Under the pieces are notes generated by a model. It did no database searches, was not told the DNA's origin, and saw nothing but the letters and a program-made list of their open reading frames with translations. A stretch of DNA of 39,491 bases from Roseivirga sp. UBA7431. Its GTDB lineage: Bacteria; Bacteroidota; Bacteroidia; Cytophagales; Cyclobacteriaceae. Position 1 is the first letter of the stretch, and each line of letters begins with the position of its first letter. Shown here piece after piece: positions 1 to 7,547 of the stretch. The position numbers and the translations under genes were made by a program. The stretch is taken from contig DLQN01000077.1 of assembly GCA_002477595.1 (NCBI GenBank), forward strand, positions 1-39,491, given 5' to 3'.

Positions 1-78
1 GCTGAGATGGCTCTAGTCACTAAGGTGAAAGAGGATATTAATTCGTCTATTGCCGCTGCAAAAGAAATCTTGAAATAA
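1..78 (+). CDS. 3' end of an unidentified gene (partial)
   Basis: An open frame enters the window at base 1 and ends at a TAA at 76-78, giving 25 residues rich in Ala, Lys and Glu and ending AAAKEILK. It looks like a C-terminal helix, but the fragment is too short for me to name a family. It abuts the stop of the convergent TonB-like gene at 79 with no spacer, and I see no terminator hairpin between them. Confidence 0.5.
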   Translation, partial: AEMALVTKVKEDINSSIAAAKEILK

Positions 79-849
79 CTACTTCAGTCGAAAAACGACT
101 CTTAGGGTAGACAATTGAAAGTCGACAGGGACGCCATTTACCGTGGCAGGTATCCAGTTGGGGGAAATTTCTAGCATCCTCAATGCTTCTGCACTCAGGA
201 CCTCATGTGGGCTACCTATTATTTTTGCCGAAGTAATGCTACCGTCAGACAAAACCACGAAGCTCATATAAACATTGCCTTGATACCCATACCTTTTAGC
301 ATCTAGTGGGTATTTGAGGTTTTTTCTGAGGTGTTTACCCCATCCATCATGGCCTCCCGGAAACTCTGCATCAACTTCAATTCTTAACGAGTCATTAATA
401 GAGGCATTTTCAATTAAGACTGTAGGTCTTAATCTTTTTTCTATTTCCACACCATTTTTGTCATGTTTTTCCATAACCAAAATGTTGCCTTTCGGATCTA
501 GCGTCACCCAGTATCCGGTTTTCACACCTTTGTTATAGTCTCCGTAGAACATGACATCTCCCGCAGGATTATATCGATAATACGTGCCCGTCTTCTCGCC
601 TTTAATGTAGGAAGTAGACTCTGTTATGCGACCAGATTTCGTGTATCCATTACTGATTCCATTCGCCCTATTCCTCCTATCCAATTGCATAATTGAATAG
701 GTTAGATAGTCAGATTCTTGACTTACTACTTGGCCTGAACGATTATAATAAACAGTATCAATTTTAAGTTTTTGGCTAAAACTGATGTTCGAAACGGAAA
801 GGATAAGAAGAAGTATAAAGAGAGGTTTGTGTGTGTGTTTGTAGATCAT
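79..849 (-). CDS. TonB C-terminal domain protein with MORN-like repeats
   Basis: 256-residue exported protein. Residues 1-25 are a signal peptide ending SFSQ. The middle holds MORN/YwqK-type repeats (patterns such as GEKTGTYYRYNPAGDV and GVKTGYWVTLDPKG), and roughly the last 95 residues form a TonB C-terminal domain (EFPGGHDGWGKHLRKNLKYP, then GNVYMSFVVLSDGSI). Bacteroidota carry many such proteins. Without an N-terminal membrane anchor or proline-rich arm it is probably not a classical energy transducer. The longest frame starts with TTG at 852, but the ATG at 847-849 is preferred. That ATG shares one base with the TGA of the upstream cytochrome gene (TGATG), which suggests translational coupling. 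The partner receptor is unknown. Confidence 0.8.
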   Translation of the reverse strand: MIYKHTHKPLFILLLILSVSNISFSQKLKIDTVYYNRSGQVVSQESDYLTYSIMQLDRRNRANGISNGYTKSGRITESTSYIKGEKTGTYYRYNPAGDVMFYGDYNKGVKTGYWVTLDPKGNILVMEKHDKNGVEIEKRLRPTVLIENASINDSLRIEVDAEFPGGHDGWGKHLRKNLKYPLDAKRYGYQGNVYMSFVVLSDGSITSAKIIGSPHEVLSAEALRMLEISPNWIPATVNGVPVDFQLSTLRVVFRLK

Positions 850-1385
850 CAATCAGAAGTATTGGGCTTTAGTGCCCTTTCTACTTCTTCTAAAGTAACA
901 ATCTTAGATTTATTTCCCCAAGCATTAGAAATGTAAACGAGTAGCTCTTTGATCTCTAAAGACGTCAAATCGGGGTTGGCTGGCATAGGCTGATTGTAAT
1001 CAATGGCATTGACAATAATGGGTCCTGTTAAGCCATACTTTATAGTTCTGCCTGCGGCTGCAACATTGTTGAGTAGGTAATCAGAGTTCTGAAGTGGCGG
1101 AATCAATTTGCCCAAACCCTTACCATCTTCCATATGACAGTTTTGGCAATATTTAATGTAAAGCTGTTTTCCGCTAGAAAACTCTTGCAAGCCTCGCATA
1201 TCTAGCCTCTCTTGAACATCCTCATTATTGCTCGTGTCGCCAGATCCACAAGCCATCAGTAAAAGTAAAGGAAGTATAAGTAACAGCAGCCAGCTTTGAA
1301 CTTCTGACTTGCGACCTCTGACTTCCGACTTCAGGCTTCCAACTTCCGACTTCCGACTTCCGACCTCCGACTTCCTACTTCTCAT
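849..1385 (-). CDS. Cytochrome c family lipoprotein with repeat-encoded N-terminus
   Basis: 178 residues. A CQNCH haem c-binding motif lies at 80-84 and a likely axial Met at 134 (QPMPANP), as in small class I electron-carrier cytochromes. A hydrophobic stretch (32-44) ends in a lipobox with Cys46, so the protein should be membrane-anchored on the periplasmic side. The first about 30 residues are odd: four near-copies of a heptapeptide around RKSEVGS, encoded by a 7-bp tandem repeat (1299-1382). The ATG at 1383-1385 lies inside the 3' end of the SCO gene, an 11-bp overlap. I see no other ATG, GTG or TTG in frame before the hydrophobic stretch, so this unusually long charged leader seems to be used. 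The neighbouring SCO and HemJ genes point to respiratory electron transfer. Confidence 0.85.
   Translation of the reverse strand: MRSRKSEVGSRKSEVGSLKSEVRGRKSEVQSWLLLLILPLLLLMACGSGDTSNNEDVQERLDMRGLQEFSSGKQLYIKYCQNCHMEDGKGLGKLIPPLQNSDYLLNNVAAAGRTIKYGLTGPIIVNAIDYNQPMPANPDLTSLEIKELLVYISNAWGNKSKIVTLEEVERALKPNTSD
1299..1382 (-). repeat. Heptanucleotide tandem repeat, 12 units
   Basis: Twelve consecutive 7-bp units with plus-strand consensus GACTTCC (GGAAGTC on the coding strand) run without a gap from 1299 to 1382. Most units differ from the consensus at no more than one or two positions; the outer units are more degenerate. The array starts directly after the cytochrome start codon and includes the TAG of the SCO gene. 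Because 7 is not a multiple of 3, gain or loss of one unit would shift the cytochrome frame. Confidence 0.9.
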
Positions 1386-2019
1386 ACTCTGCTAATAGCT
1401 TTGGTATGTCGTTCATAAGTGCATCTACCTCAATTGGTTTTGTGCCATCGTACAGGCCTCGAATTCGCTTTTCTTTATCGATAAGAATAAACGCACCACT
1501 GTGAATAAAACCTCCTGGGGCATCTGAATCGGCTCCTACGGGAACTAAGTAGCCTTCGGCACTTCCGATACGGTATATTTCATCTTGGTCGCCAGTTACA
1601 AATTTCCAGACCTTACTATTCGGAACTCCAAGGCGCATAGAGAAGTCTTTCAAATAAGCGACAGTATCGTGGGCCGGATCAATGGTGTGCGAAAGAATAC
1701 CAAATTCAGGGTTGTCATTAAATCTCTCATATACTCTCAACATTTGTTGCTTCATGATCGGGCATATGGTGGGGCATGTGCCAAAGAAGAAATCTGCCAC
1801 ATAAACTTTTCCGTCAAAAGAGGCAAGTGTTACGGCTAGGCTGTCTTGGTCGTAGAAGGTAAAATCAGGAATGGTATGGTAAATAGTATCGACTTTGCCA
1901 TCAACTTCTTTGAACTCTTGTCTTCCATAAATGGGAAGTTTTTTTACTTCCTTGTTTCCTCCGCAAGACGAAGTTCCAACCAATACAATTAGGACAACAA
2001 GTAGTTTTAATGCTCTCAT
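1375..2019 (-). CDS. SCO1/SenC-family copper chaperone lipoprotein
   Basis: 214 residues. A lipoprotein signal ends at Cys19 (VGTSSC). The thioredoxin-like fold carries the SCO copper site: Cys82 and Cys86 in TCPTICP, and His173 in IHSGAFILID. SCO proteins deliver copper to, or reduce, the CuA site of cytochrome c oxidase, here facing the periplasm. The gene lies 1 bp downstream of hemJ and overlaps the cytochrome c gene by 11 bp, so the three probably form one transcript for oxidase maturation and electron supply. All three metal ligands are present. The C-terminal codons lie at the edge of the heptamer repeat array. Confidence 0.92.
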   Translation of the reverse strand: MRALKLLVVLIVLVGTSSCGGNKEVKKLPIYGRQEFKEVDGKVDTIYHTIPDFTFYDQDSLAVTLASFDGKVYVADFFFGTCPTICPIMKQQMLRVYERFNDNPEFGILSHTIDPAHDTVAYLKDFSMRLGVPNSKVWKFVTGDQDEIYRIGSAEGYLVPVGADSDAPGGFIHSGAFILIDKEKRIRGLYDGTKPIEVDALMNDIPKLLAEYEK

Positions 2020-2020
2020 T

Positions 2021-2566
2021 TCAATTCTCTTTAGCTTTTGCTCTCAGTCTCTTATAAATTCTAATTCCGATCATCAAGGTGATGGCTACAAGCATAAAGC
2101 CTAGCGTTCCTTTGATCCAGTTGAACTCATTCTTTAATACGATAATGAAGACCACTGAGATGAGAATAAGTGTGGAAACTTCATTCCAAATCCTTAGCTG
2201 ATTTGAGCTATATTTTTGCTGATCGTTTTGTAGTTGATTATACAGCCTATGGCAAAGAAAATGATACACATAAAGCAAGGCCACAAAAGTCAATTTGATA
2301 TGCATAAAGGGCAGCTCAAGCATTGAAGGGTACTGGTAAATCATGATGCCACCTAGTATTAAGGTGATGATTGCGGAAGGCCATGTAATGATGAACCAAA
2401 GCCGATTTGCCATGATTTTTAATTGGTCTCCAAGAATAGTTCTATCTGGTTCTGGTTTATCGAAGGCCTCTCGTTGATATATGAATAATCGAACGATATA
2501 GAATAGGCCTGCAAACCAGGTGACTATAAAAATAATATGGAGTGATTTGATATAAAGATCAGCCAT
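2021..2566 (-). CDS. hemJ: HemJ-like protoporphyrinogen IX oxidase (CopD-like membrane protein)
   Basis: 181 residues with about four membrane segments. The N-terminus has the HemJ pattern: His10 in SLHIIF followed by TWFAGLFYIVRLFIYQ, then NRLWFIITWP. HemJ oxidises protoporphyrinogen IX to protoporphyrin IX in the membrane during haem synthesis. The longest frame begins with TTG at 2581; the ATG at 2564-2566 gives MADLYIKSLH, which fits the family N-terminus. It lies immediately upstream of SCO and cytochrome c. Older annotations call these proteins CopD-family, so the oxidase role is inferred from the motif pattern. Confidence 0.85.
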   Translation of the reverse strand: MADLYIKSLHIIFIVTWFAGLFYIVRLFIYQREAFDKPEPDRTILGDQLKIMANRLWFIITWPSAIITLILGGIMIYQYPSMLELPFMHIKLTFVALLYVYHFLCHRLYNQLQNDQQKYSSNQLRIWNEVSTLILISVVFIIVLKNEFNWIKGTLGFMLVAITLMIGIRIYKRLRAKAKEN

Positions 2567-2627
2567 AATTCGCTGGTACAAAGGTAGTCAGTATTCAGTA
2601 ACTTATTATCAACAGATTCCTTATTAA

Positions 2628-3458
2628 CTACTCAAAAGTGCCGGTCTTACTTTCTATAACCTTCAGGGTATCACCCACACTAATCGTTCCCTCATTCCCT
2701 GGTATGAAGTTTTCACCAAAAAGAATCTTATGTCCTAGTTTGCGGTAGGTAGCAAGAGATTTCAGGGGCTCTTTTCCCTTTTGAGCAGTATCCACATCAA
2801 TAGTGGTCATTATACAACGTGCACATGGTTTTACGCCATGCATTTTAATAGGGCCAATGGTAATTTCTCTCAATGTATCCTCTTCGTGAGCGTCACCACC
2901 AGAAATGATAATGTTGCTTCGGAACCTGTTCATAGGGATATGTTCCTCCGCCTTACTATTAAGAAGCACGAGGGACTCTTCACTGATCATAAGTACTGGA
3001 TAGCCATCGGCAAAGCTCACTTTATCTGTCGCTTCGATGGCAAAGCGCTGATCAGCCTGCCTTACACTATCCTCGTGCATGTAGAGGAGCCTTACTTTCT
3101 TACCAATGATTTGACTGAACCACACATCTGCCTTTTCGCTAACAGGCTTGGCACTACACTCATCATCCCATACAGTGACAGCAACAGGAGTTGAAGTCGG
3201 CTCATTCATATTAAAACTGATCGATTCAATAGCCTTTGTTTTGTGCTTGATGGTCATTACATCGCCATTAATCTCAGGCTGGAGTAAGGCCATCTCAGGA
3301 TAGTCACGTTGATGAACAAAGACTCCGTTTTCATCTGCTAAAACCCACCTTCGGTCAAATTGTAGTCCTCGTTTTTCAACTTTGGATTCGGTGAGTTGAA
3401 TTCCAGCGATTGATTTTATGGGATATATCCAGAGATCGGTAATCTTAAGCTTAGACAT
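2628..3458 (-). CDS. MOSC domain protein (YcbX/mARC-like)
   Basis: 276 residues. An N-terminal MOSC beta-barrel domain (residues 5-120; YPIKSIAGI and GLQFDRRWVL motifs) is followed by the MOSC domain proper, with NRFRSNIIISG near 177-187 and the Cys pair C212/C215 in KPCARCIMTTID. In mARC and YcbX proteins this region binds molybdenum cofactor through a cysteine and supports reduction of N-hydroxylated compounds. No fused 2Fe-2S ferredoxin domain follows, so an external electron donor would be needed. The substrate is unknown. The start ATG is well placed, and the gene is separated from hemJ by 61 bp. Confidence 0.88.
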   Translation of the reverse strand: MSKLKITDLWIYPIKSIAGIQLTESKVEKRGLQFDRRWVLADENGVFVHQRDYPEMALLQPEINGDVMTIKHKTKAIESISFNMNEPTSTPVAVTVWDDECSAKPVSEKADVWFSQIIGKKVRLLYMHEDSVRQADQRFAIEATDKVSFADGYPVLMISEESLVLLNSKAEEHIPMNRFRSNIIISGGDAHEEDTLREITIGPIKMHGVKPCARCIMTTIDVDTAQKGKEPLKSLATYRKLGHKILFGENFIPGNEGTISVGDTLKVIESKTGTFE

Positions 3459-3499
3459 GGCAAGAGTTTTATACTCCGAAAGTAAGAACTCTTAACCAC

Positions 3500-4336
3500 T
3501 TATCGCCAGTACTGATATCGGCTAACACGGTTAAACTTCAAGTTGTAACCATACCAAGTAGTTTGGGTTTGCAACAGGTTCGGATAAGCCTTGTCGAAGG
3601 TATAAGTATTGACTTTGCCTTCTTCTAATAGGGTTTGGACGTGCCAAACGCTATCTTGATCGCTTACAGTGAACTCGGCATTAAAGATCTCAGGTGTACG
3701 GGTTTTTGTGTTGATTTGACCACCTACTACCTGCTTCGAAAACTTAAGTCCATCGGCAAACTTGGTGGCTCTTAACAAATAAGAGAGCTGGTCTTCCCAT
3801 ATTAGATCTGTGCCTTCAATAGCCATGCTTCCATCTCCATAGCCATCAAAATAGCTATTATAATCATACGCATAGCCTGTAGGAGTAAGCTCAAATTGCT
3901 TGAAGGTATTTCCACACCATTCTTGACCCGTATGTGTCATTTTATGAAGCTGCTCTGGCTTATCTCTCTTAAAAAATATACTTGTGAGGTAATGATAGGG
4001 ATAGTTCTCCGTTTCAAAACTACCGAACTTGTTGACCTTCATGACACTGAATAGATCATCACGATTGTAGTCGTTCGTTTTTACATTAAAGTCCTCATTA
4101 AACTCTTCTTTGACCGTGATATAAGCATTGTCAAACTTTCTCACCTTTCCATAGACAATCATTTCGGCATCGTAATGAGCTACTTCAGCTTGTCCGTCTT
4201 CCCATATTTTGTCCATCGCCCAATCATGTTTGAATACTTCACTGGCAGGGTATTCGATTGAAGTTTGCGCAGGTTGTTCGCAGCCAAAAACTGTCACCAA
4301 AACTGTAGTAAGAAATAATAGGGTATGCTTTTTCAT
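3500..4336 (-). CDS. Uncharacterised lipoprotein
   Basis: 278 residues. The N-terminus (LVTVFGCEQ) is a lipobox with Cys19. The rest is beta-rich and soluble in character, with a conserved-looking TGQEWCGNTFKQFE segment around 135-150 and a YFDGYGDG segment. I recognise it only as a Bacteroidota envelope lipoprotein; relatives have sometimes been labelled septum formation inhibitor Maf, but none of the Maf motifs is present. It sits 41 bp downstream of the next gene's boundary with MOSC on one side and 15 bp from the DUF2064 gene on the other, so co-transcription is likely. No function is assigned. Confidence 0.7.
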   Translation of the reverse strand: MKKHTLLFLTTVLVTVFGCEQPAQTSIEYPASEVFKHDWAMDKIWEDGQAEVAHYDAEMIVYGKVRKFDNAYITVKEEFNEDFNVKTNDYNRDDLFSVMKVNKFGSFETENYPYHYLTSIFFKRDKPEQLHKMTHTGQEWCGNTFKQFELTPTGYAYDYNSYFDGYGDGSMAIEGTDLIWEDQLSYLLRATKFADGLKFSKQVVGGQINTKTRTPEIFNAEFTVSDQDSVWHVQTLLEEGKVNTYTFDKAYPNLLQTQTTWYGYNLKFNRVSRYQYWR

Positions 4337-4351
4337 AAGCTTATGTTTTAA

Positions 4352-4954
4352 TCAATTCATGACTGCGTCAGCCCAAGGGCCAAGGTCGCTTTCAGTATCT
4401 ACGTCATTCAGTGTAGGCAAAACCTCATAGCTAAGTGCAAGGTTTTCAAAGTTTTTGATGGTATCTGCCCCAACCGTCTCGGTACTCCAAGCCTTTTTTT
4501 CAAAGAGCTCGGGGATAAACCTTGACATGCCAATCGTGTAGTATCCTCCATCTTCGGCTGGGCCGATAACGGCATCATTACTTTTTAATATTTTAAATGC
4601 AGACTCTAAATGAGCTTGACTCATTTCGTAGCAGTCACTCCCGATAATGCAAACGCGTTGATAGCCATCTTGAAAAGCCTTTTCAAATGCTGAGGCCATC
4701 TTAATGCCTAGGTCGCCAGGGATCTGAACTTCTTTATCATAGGATTGATTTTCCCAAAGGTCTGAATTATCAATATGATCTGAATAGTAGACGATCTTAT
4801 TTGCTTCCAGATGGATTGTTTCTTGCTTAGTCTTTTCTAAGAGTTGTTTGTAAATGGCAAGTGCACGCTGATCGCCTATGGTCGCTGCTAGTCTTGTCTT
4901 GACTTTACCAAGCATTGGATTTTTGACGAAAATGATGAGTAAGTCAGATTTCAT
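4352..4954 (-). CDS. TIGR04282/DUF2064 arsenosugar-type glycosyltransferase
   Basis: 200 residues with a nucleotide-diphospho-sugar transferase (GT-A-like) fold. Family hallmarks are the N-terminal IIFVKNPMLGKVKTRLA, the central IGSDCYEMS and GPAEDGGYYTIG, and the terminal TLNDVDTESDL. Members named TIGR04282 are proposed glycosyltransferases, some in arsenosugar gene clusters, but the acceptor is generally unknown and nothing here points to arsenic. The start ATG (4952-4954) lies 1 bp after the stop of the rhodanese gene, so the two are probably co-translated. Confidence 0.85.
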   Translation of the reverse strand: MKSDLLIIFVKNPMLGKVKTRLAATIGDQRALAIYKQLLEKTKQETIHLEANKIVYYSDHIDNSDLWENQSYDKEVQIPGDLGIKMASAFEKAFQDGYQRVCIIGSDCYEMSQAHLESAFKILKSNDAVIGPAEDGGYYTIGMSRFIPELFEKKAWSTETVGADTIKNFENLALSYEVLPTLNDVDTESDLGPWADAVMN

Positions 4955-4955
4955 A

Positions 4956-5438
4956 TCAATACACCGGAGTTCCTTTCTTCAAGAACGTACCAAAGTATTG
5001 ATTATAGACATGAATACTATCCGTAGACTTATTGGACGAATTTACCATGGGCAGTTGTGCATTTGACCAACCAATCAAACCATCCTTCAATTCTATAATT
5101 TTCTTAAAGCCTAGGTCGGCTAGGGATTTTGCAAGTCTGTTACTTCTAACACCAACAGTACAATAAACTAACAGTGGTTTATTGGGGTCTAGATTTTGAA
5201 GGAGGTGTTCTTCATAACGAAGTGCTCCATTAATGTGACTTACTTCAAATTCGTTCTCGTCACGCACATCTAAGATGGTGTATGACTTTTTAGAAAGTAG
5301 CTTTTCAGCTTCAAGGGCATCGACTCTTTCGAGGTTAGAGTTTCCTAAAAAAGTATAAATCCCTCTCCTATACACTTGATAGCCAACGATGGTCAAAAGA
5401 ATTAATACTGCCGGGATGATGTATTTTAAGTATGTCAT
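4956..5438 (-). CDS. Membrane-anchored rhodanese-like protein
   Basis: 160 residues. One N-terminal membrane segment (residues 5-22) precedes a rhodanese domain (residues 40-130) with the LDVRDENEFEVSHINGA motif and the active-site Cys93 in VYCTVGVRSNR. Such domains carry sulfur as a cysteine persulfide. The domain probably faces the periplasm, but topology cannot be settled from sequence. It is the first gene of the minus-strand run, divergent from meaB. The last about 30 residues extend beyond the domain. Confidence 0.85.
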   Translation of the reverse strand: MTYLKYIIPAVLILLTIVGYQVYRRGIYTFLGNSNLERVDALEAEKLLSKKSYTILDVRDENEFEVSHINGALRYEEHLLQNLDPNKPLLVYCTVGVRSNRLAKSLADLGFKKIIELKDGLIGWSNAQLPMVNSSNKSTDSIHVYNQYFGTFLKKGTPVY

Positions 5439-5565
5439 TAGTTTATGAATTCAAATAAACTACTTCTTTTTCAATCAATTGTTTTTAGCATGTTAGAGTT
5501 CCCTTAATTCTCAATTAACTAAGGGGAAATGACATTTGAAATTATTATTACCTTGCCAACCAGAA

Positions 5566-6555
5566 ATGAAGCGTAGAAAACTCACAACGGAAGAGCTTAT
5601 TGAAGGTGTTTTAGCCGGTGACCGACTGGTGCTAAGCCGGGCGATCACACTTTGCGAAAGTCAAAAGACGGAAGACATCCAAGCATCGGAAAAATTGATG
5701 ACGGCCATCTTACCTCATACAGGTAAGTCTATGCGCATCGGTATTACAGGCGTTCCCGGTGTAGGGAAAAGTACTTTTATTGAATCTTTCGGTACCCTCG
5801 TAACTGAAAAAGAGAAAAAGTTAGCTGTCCTTACAATCGATCCAAGCAGTCAAAAAACTAAGGGGAGTATATTAGGGGATAAAACTCGAATGGAAGAGTT
5901 GGCTCGAAATCCAATGGCTTTCATTCGGCCTTCTGCTTCTGGCACCACCTTAGGGGGGGTAAGCAGTAAGACAAGAGAGGCCATGTTGCTTTGCGAAGCA
6001 GCAGGATTTGATATCATATTCATTGAAACTGTGGGTGTGGGGCAGTCCGAAACGCTCGTGGAGGGTATGGTTGATTTCTTTTTGCTACTCATGCTAGCAG
6101 GTGCTGGAGATGAATTACAGGGCATTAAGAAAGGGATTATGGAGATGGCCGATGCTGTGGTCATTAATAAGGCTGATGGTGAAAACCAGATGGCGGCCAA
6201 AAGAGCTAAGGCTGAATATCAGAGTGCACTGCACTTATTCCCGATGGACACATCAGGTTGGCTTCCTCAAGTCAAGACTTGCTCCGCTTTACAAAATCAG
6301 GGCTTAGATGAAATCTGGGAGATGCTCAATGAGCATCATGAGGCTATGAGAGCAAATGGGTTCCTTGAAGAAAACAGAAAACGACAGCAAGTGAATTGGT
6401 TCAAAGAGAATGTCAACGAAATGCTCGGGCATGCATTTTATCAAAACCAAAAAATCGCTCAAGCTTTACCCGGTATTCTCGAGCAAGTTGAGAGCGGTGA
6501 ATTACCAGCAATGAATGCTGCTTACAATTTAATCCAGAAGTTTTTAGATAAATAG
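5566..6555 (+). CDS. meaB: MeaB/ArgK-type GTPase, methylmalonyl-CoA mutase chaperone
   Basis: 329 residues. P-loop GVPGVGKST (62-70), a downstream IDPSSQKTKGSILGDKTRM segment, ETVGVGQSE (switch/Walker B region) and NKADG specify the G3E-family MeaB/MMAA type. MeaB loads and protects the adenosylcobalamin of methylmalonyl-CoA mutase. A mutase gene is present 11 kb away (17256-20423), which supports the role. The frame extends to a TTG at 5536, and an AAGGGG at 5521-5526 lies 9 bp before that TTG. I chose the ATG at 5566 because MKRRKLTTEELIEGVLAGDR matches the usual family N-terminus; the TTG start stays possible. Confidence 0.9.
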   Translation: MKRRKLTTEELIEGVLAGDRLVLSRAITLCESQKTEDIQASEKLMTAILPHTGKSMRIGITGVPGVGKSTFIESFGTLVTEKEKKLAVLTIDPSSQKTKGSILGDKTRMEELARNPMAFIRPSASGTTLGGVSSKTREAMLLCEAAGFDIIFIETVGVGQSETLVEGMVDFFLLLMLAGAGDELQGIKKGIMEMADAVVINKADGENQMAAKRAKAEYQSALHLFPMDTSGWLPQVKTCSALQNQGLDEIWEMLNEHHEAMRANGFLEENRKRQQVNWFKENVNEMLGHAFYQNQKIAQALPGILEQVESGELPAMNAAYNLIQKFLDK

Positions 6556-6613
6556 GGAGGGTCTAAAATAAAGTTCCCCTGCCTTTTAAGATCGAAACCT
6601 CTCTAAGCAAGGG

Positions 6614-6635
6614 ATATAATCGGTCATGATTATAT
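6614..6635. terminator. AT-rich stem-loop between convergent genes
   Basis: ATATAATC at 6614-6621 and GATTATAT at 6628-6635 are perfect inverted arms around a 6-base loop. The structure lies between the convergent ends of meaB and the GIN-domain gene. The stem is mostly A:T and no long T-run follows, so termination is only plausible. Confidence 0.35.
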
Positions 6636-6647
6636 GTTCTTTATAAT

Positions 6648-7355
6648 CTAACCTTTACGGACGCTTGATGCGCCTGATGTATCGCTATCCACGGAAGCGC
6701 CACCTTTATATCTTACGCTTGATGCACCTGAAGCACGAACGTCAAGTTTATCAGTAACATATACATTTACAGAACAGGCTCCACCTATGCGGACGTCAGC
6801 GTCTACAGTTTTAAAGTCATAAGCTCTATAGATAGAAGAACCGCTCATTCTAATCTTTTGAGTATTAGCGGAACCTTCAATATTAACTACACTTGCGCCA
6901 GAGGCTTCGAAAGAGAAGTCTTCCGTCTCAAGCTCCAAGCTTACCACAGAGGCACCAGATAAATTAAGCTCCATGCTTTTTGATTTTAGAATATCCAGCG
7001 TACGTAAACTTACAGCACCACTTACTTGAATTCTATCAAGTGTTTTCACAGTGATATAAGCCTTTGGAGATTCACGCATTCTGCGATTCTTACGGCCGTT
7101 TTCTAAACCAATGATCAACATGCCACCCCTTACTTCTACGATTAAGTCGTCTCTAAATTGACTTTCAATTTCAATTTCCAATGACTCTTCACTGCCTACG
7201 CTAATTTCTACGGCAAAGGCGTCACTCACGCTTAAAGCATTAAAACTACCGACACTAATTTTTTGTCGGTCTTGAGCAAATGCCAAAGTGGTAACCATCA
7301 GAATAGCAAGTGCTATTAGGGTAGATCGCACAGACATAATTTTTAAATTCTTCAT
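6648..7355 (-). CDS. GIN-domain (DUF2807) exported protein
   Basis: 235 residues. The signal peptide ends near TLAFAQ. The remainder is a DUF2807 head-GIN domain, a right-handed beta-helix-like fold with repeated SGAS/SGAV motifs (LSGASVVSLELE, EASGASVVNIEG, RASGASSVRYKGG, TSGASSVRKG). The family is common in Bacteroidota and sometimes labelled putative autotransporter adhesin; its molecular role is not established. The longest frame starts with GTG at 7358, and the next codon is the ATG at 7353-7355, which I use. No sorting domain is present. Confidence 0.85.
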   Translation of the reverse strand: MKNLKIMSVRSTLIALAILMVTTLAFAQDRQKISVGSFNALSVSDAFAVEISVGSEESLEIEIESQFRDDLIVEVRGGMLIIGLENGRKNRRMRESPKAYITVKTLDRIQVSGAVSLRTLDILKSKSMELNLSGASVVSLELETEDFSFEASGASVVNIEGSANTQKIRMSGSSIYRAYDFKTVDADVRIGGACSVNVYVTDKLDVRASGASSVRYKGGASVDSDTSGASSVRKG

Positions 7356-7547
7356 CACTTTAATGATTATTTGGTCTAAAGATAATGTGGATCAGCAAAG
7401 GTTGCATGCCAGATATAAATTCTTTTGACTCTGCTACCCACTTTGACTTCATCTTTAAGTACATTCAAAAGACTAATGTTTCTTTCTGTCTCTAGTACGA
7501 CATCGGCAGAGAACCAAAAGTTCATAATATGTATTATTAGACTTGTC

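Noticed and set aside
1299..1382. CRISPR-like array
   Set aside because: Units are 7 bp and contiguous without spacers; this is a simple tandem repeat.
2781..3194. 137-codon open frame opposite the MOSC gene
   Set aside because: It is the complement of a well-supported gene; no recognisable motif or promoter supports it.
5529..5576. Short ATG frame with an AGGGG-like sequence just before it, overlapping the meaB start
   Set aside because: It encodes only 15 residues and no known leader peptide; the AGGGG may instead belong to a TTG start of meaB.
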